Assembly (NCBI GenBank): GCA_018648945.1
Contig: JABGQJ010000403.1
Span: 1-7,065, forward strand
Source of the DNA: Victivallales bacterium
GTDB taxonomy: Bacteria > Verrucomicrobiota > Lentisphaeria > Oligosphaerales > Lenti-02
DNA length: 7,065 nt
Direction: 5' to 3'
Positions 6,474 to 7,065 of the stretch are shown in pieces. The stretch's first letter is position 1; each line of letters starts with the position of its first letter. The position numbers and the translations under genes are program-made. Below the pieces are notes generated by a model. It made no database searches, was not told where the DNA came from, and worked only from the letters and a program-made list of their open reading frames with translations.

Positions 6474-6583
6474 CCTCCCCGTGGGGCGGGACGCAGTTCC
6501 CTACCCATGCCCCTTCGTTGCGGCTCGCCTTTGCGCCTCACGGCGGCGGCAGGCCGAAGGGCTTGAGCACATGCCACACAAGC

Positions 6584-6587
6584 GGGA
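6584..6587 (+). promoter_or_regulatory. Ribosome binding site of the GH2-type gene
   Basis: GGGA lies 9 bases before ATG 6597. An in-frame ATG at 6588 directly abuts this site and is too close to use it, so 6597 is the better start. Confidence 0.5.
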
Positions 6588-6596
6588 ATGAGCGCC

Positions 6597-7065
6597 ATGA
6601 GAACCAACGCATCACTGTGCTTGATGGCCGTCGCACTGGCGGCAGCTGGCTTGGTCCAGCCGGTCATTGCCGCAGAGGGTGAGGGAATTCTGCCAGCCGG
6701 GACAAGGGCTGTCTGGGATCTGGGCAAGGCCCAGCGGGAGGCGAGCACCACGCGCGAGCGGGTCTGCATCGATGGTCTCTGGCGTTGGCAGCCTGCCGAT
6801 GGTCGTGCGACTGCCGTCCCCACTGGCGGCTGGGGCTACTTCAAGGTCCCGGGATCGTGGCCGGGCATCGGCAACTGGATGCAGAAGGACTCGCAGACCG
6901 TCCACTTCCACCCGACATGGAAGGACGTGAAGATGGCGGAGATCGCCGCCGCGTGGTACGAGCGCGAGATCGTCATTCCCCGAGCATGGACCGGGCAGCG
7001 CATCACGCTCTCCGCGGATTACATCAACTCCTACGCCATCGTCTTTGTTGACGGCAAGAAGGCTG
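6597..7065 (+). CDS. Secreted GH2-type glycosidase, N-terminal part only
   Basis: The frame is open from ATG 6597 to the right edge, giving 156 complete codons; GH2 enzymes usually have 600-1100 residues, so most of the protein, including the catalytic barrel, is outside. Residues 1-27 form a signal peptide (basic R2, a hydrophobic stretch rich in Ala, Val and Leu, cleavage near VIAA-EG), implying export. Residues about 58-156 read as the GH2 sugar-binding jellyroll: IDGLWRWQP (58-66), YFKVPGSWPG, AWYEREIVIPRAW (119-131), then RITLSADYINSYAIVFVDGK. This matches the usual pattern WY-x-R-x-I-x-IP followed by a YVNG-like turn (here FVDG). Beta-galactosidase, beta-glucuronidase, beta-mannosidase or a related specificity cannot be distinguished without the catalytic domain. 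It probably has its own promoter at 6445-6473. Confidence 0.87.
   Translation, partial: MRTNASLCLMAVALAAAGLVQPVIAAEGEGILPAGTRAVWDLGKAQREASTTRERVCIDGLWRWQPADGRATAVPTGGWGYFKVPGSWPGIGNWMQKDSQTVHFHPTWKDVKMAEIAAAWYEREIVIPRAWTGQRITLSADYINSYAIVFVDGKKA

Larger units (their letters stand above)
6056..6596. other. 541-base intergenic region rich in short repeats and dyads
   Basis: No credible gene is seen here. Several frames stay open only because the DNA is GC-rich, and their translations are Arg/Pro/Gly/Ala-rich without family motifs. In order it holds a GCCGGAA/TTCCGGC hairpin (6063-6098), three copies of a 23-base GC-rich repeat (6116-6138, 6213-6235, and inverted 6305-6327), a GCCGGC hairpin (6182-6198), a 12-base direct repeat (6368-6379 and 6405-6416), a promoter-like element (6445-6473), and a leader of about 120 bases before the GH2-type gene. 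Confidence 0.75.

Noticed and set aside
6033..6682. Several overlapping open frames of 87-177 codons in the 6056-6596 gap
   Set aside because: They conflict with each other, run through the repeats, and have low-complexity Arg/Pro/Gly composition without a convincing ribosome site.

Overview
The window is GC-rich bacterial DNA carrying part of a carbohydrate-degradation locus. Three of its four proteins begin with export signal peptides. The gene content (GH4 enzyme, GH10-like TIM-barrel protein, a LamG fusion protein of more than 1000 residues, and a GH2-type enzyme) resembles loci common in Verrucomicrobiota, Kiritimatiellota/Lentisphaerota, Planctomycetota or Armatimonadota. No marker gene is present, so the phylum is an inference and not a result.

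Layout. 1-983 (minus strand): the N-terminal 327 residues of a cytosolic, NAD- and metal-dependent GH4 glycosidase, running off the left edge. 984-1190: a 207-bp divergent intergenic region with a promoter-like element for the rightward genes and several short repeated words. 1191-2861 (plus): a secreted GH10-like protein with a GTG start. 2858-6055 (plus): a very large secreted protein (signal peptide, LamG, two predicted beta domains, a TIM-barrel-like region, C-terminal beta domain) whose first possible start overlaps the preceding stop as ATGA, so the two are probably co-transcribed. 6056-6596: a 541-bp non-coding region rich in short repeats and dyads, ending in a second promoter-like element. 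6597-7065 (plus): the N-terminus of a secreted GH2-type glycosidase, running off the right edge.

How the parts may work together (inference): the exported proteins would bind and cut a complex glycan outside the cytoplasm, and the GH4 enzyme, which lacks a signal peptide, would process imported oligosaccharides inside. The substrate cannot be read from the sequence.

The two most noteworthy signals are non-coding. First, two blocks of 10 and 9 bases, matching at 18 of 19 positions with identical 11-base spacing, lie upstream of both rightward transcription units and read as a shared promoter (TTGC[GA]C, 17 bases, TACCTT). Second, a 23-bp GC-rich repeat occurs three times (two direct, one inverted) in the 6056-6596 gap, together with a separate GCCGGC hairpin. 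On the protein side, the catalytic part of the 2858-6055 product does not match a glycosidase family that I can name.
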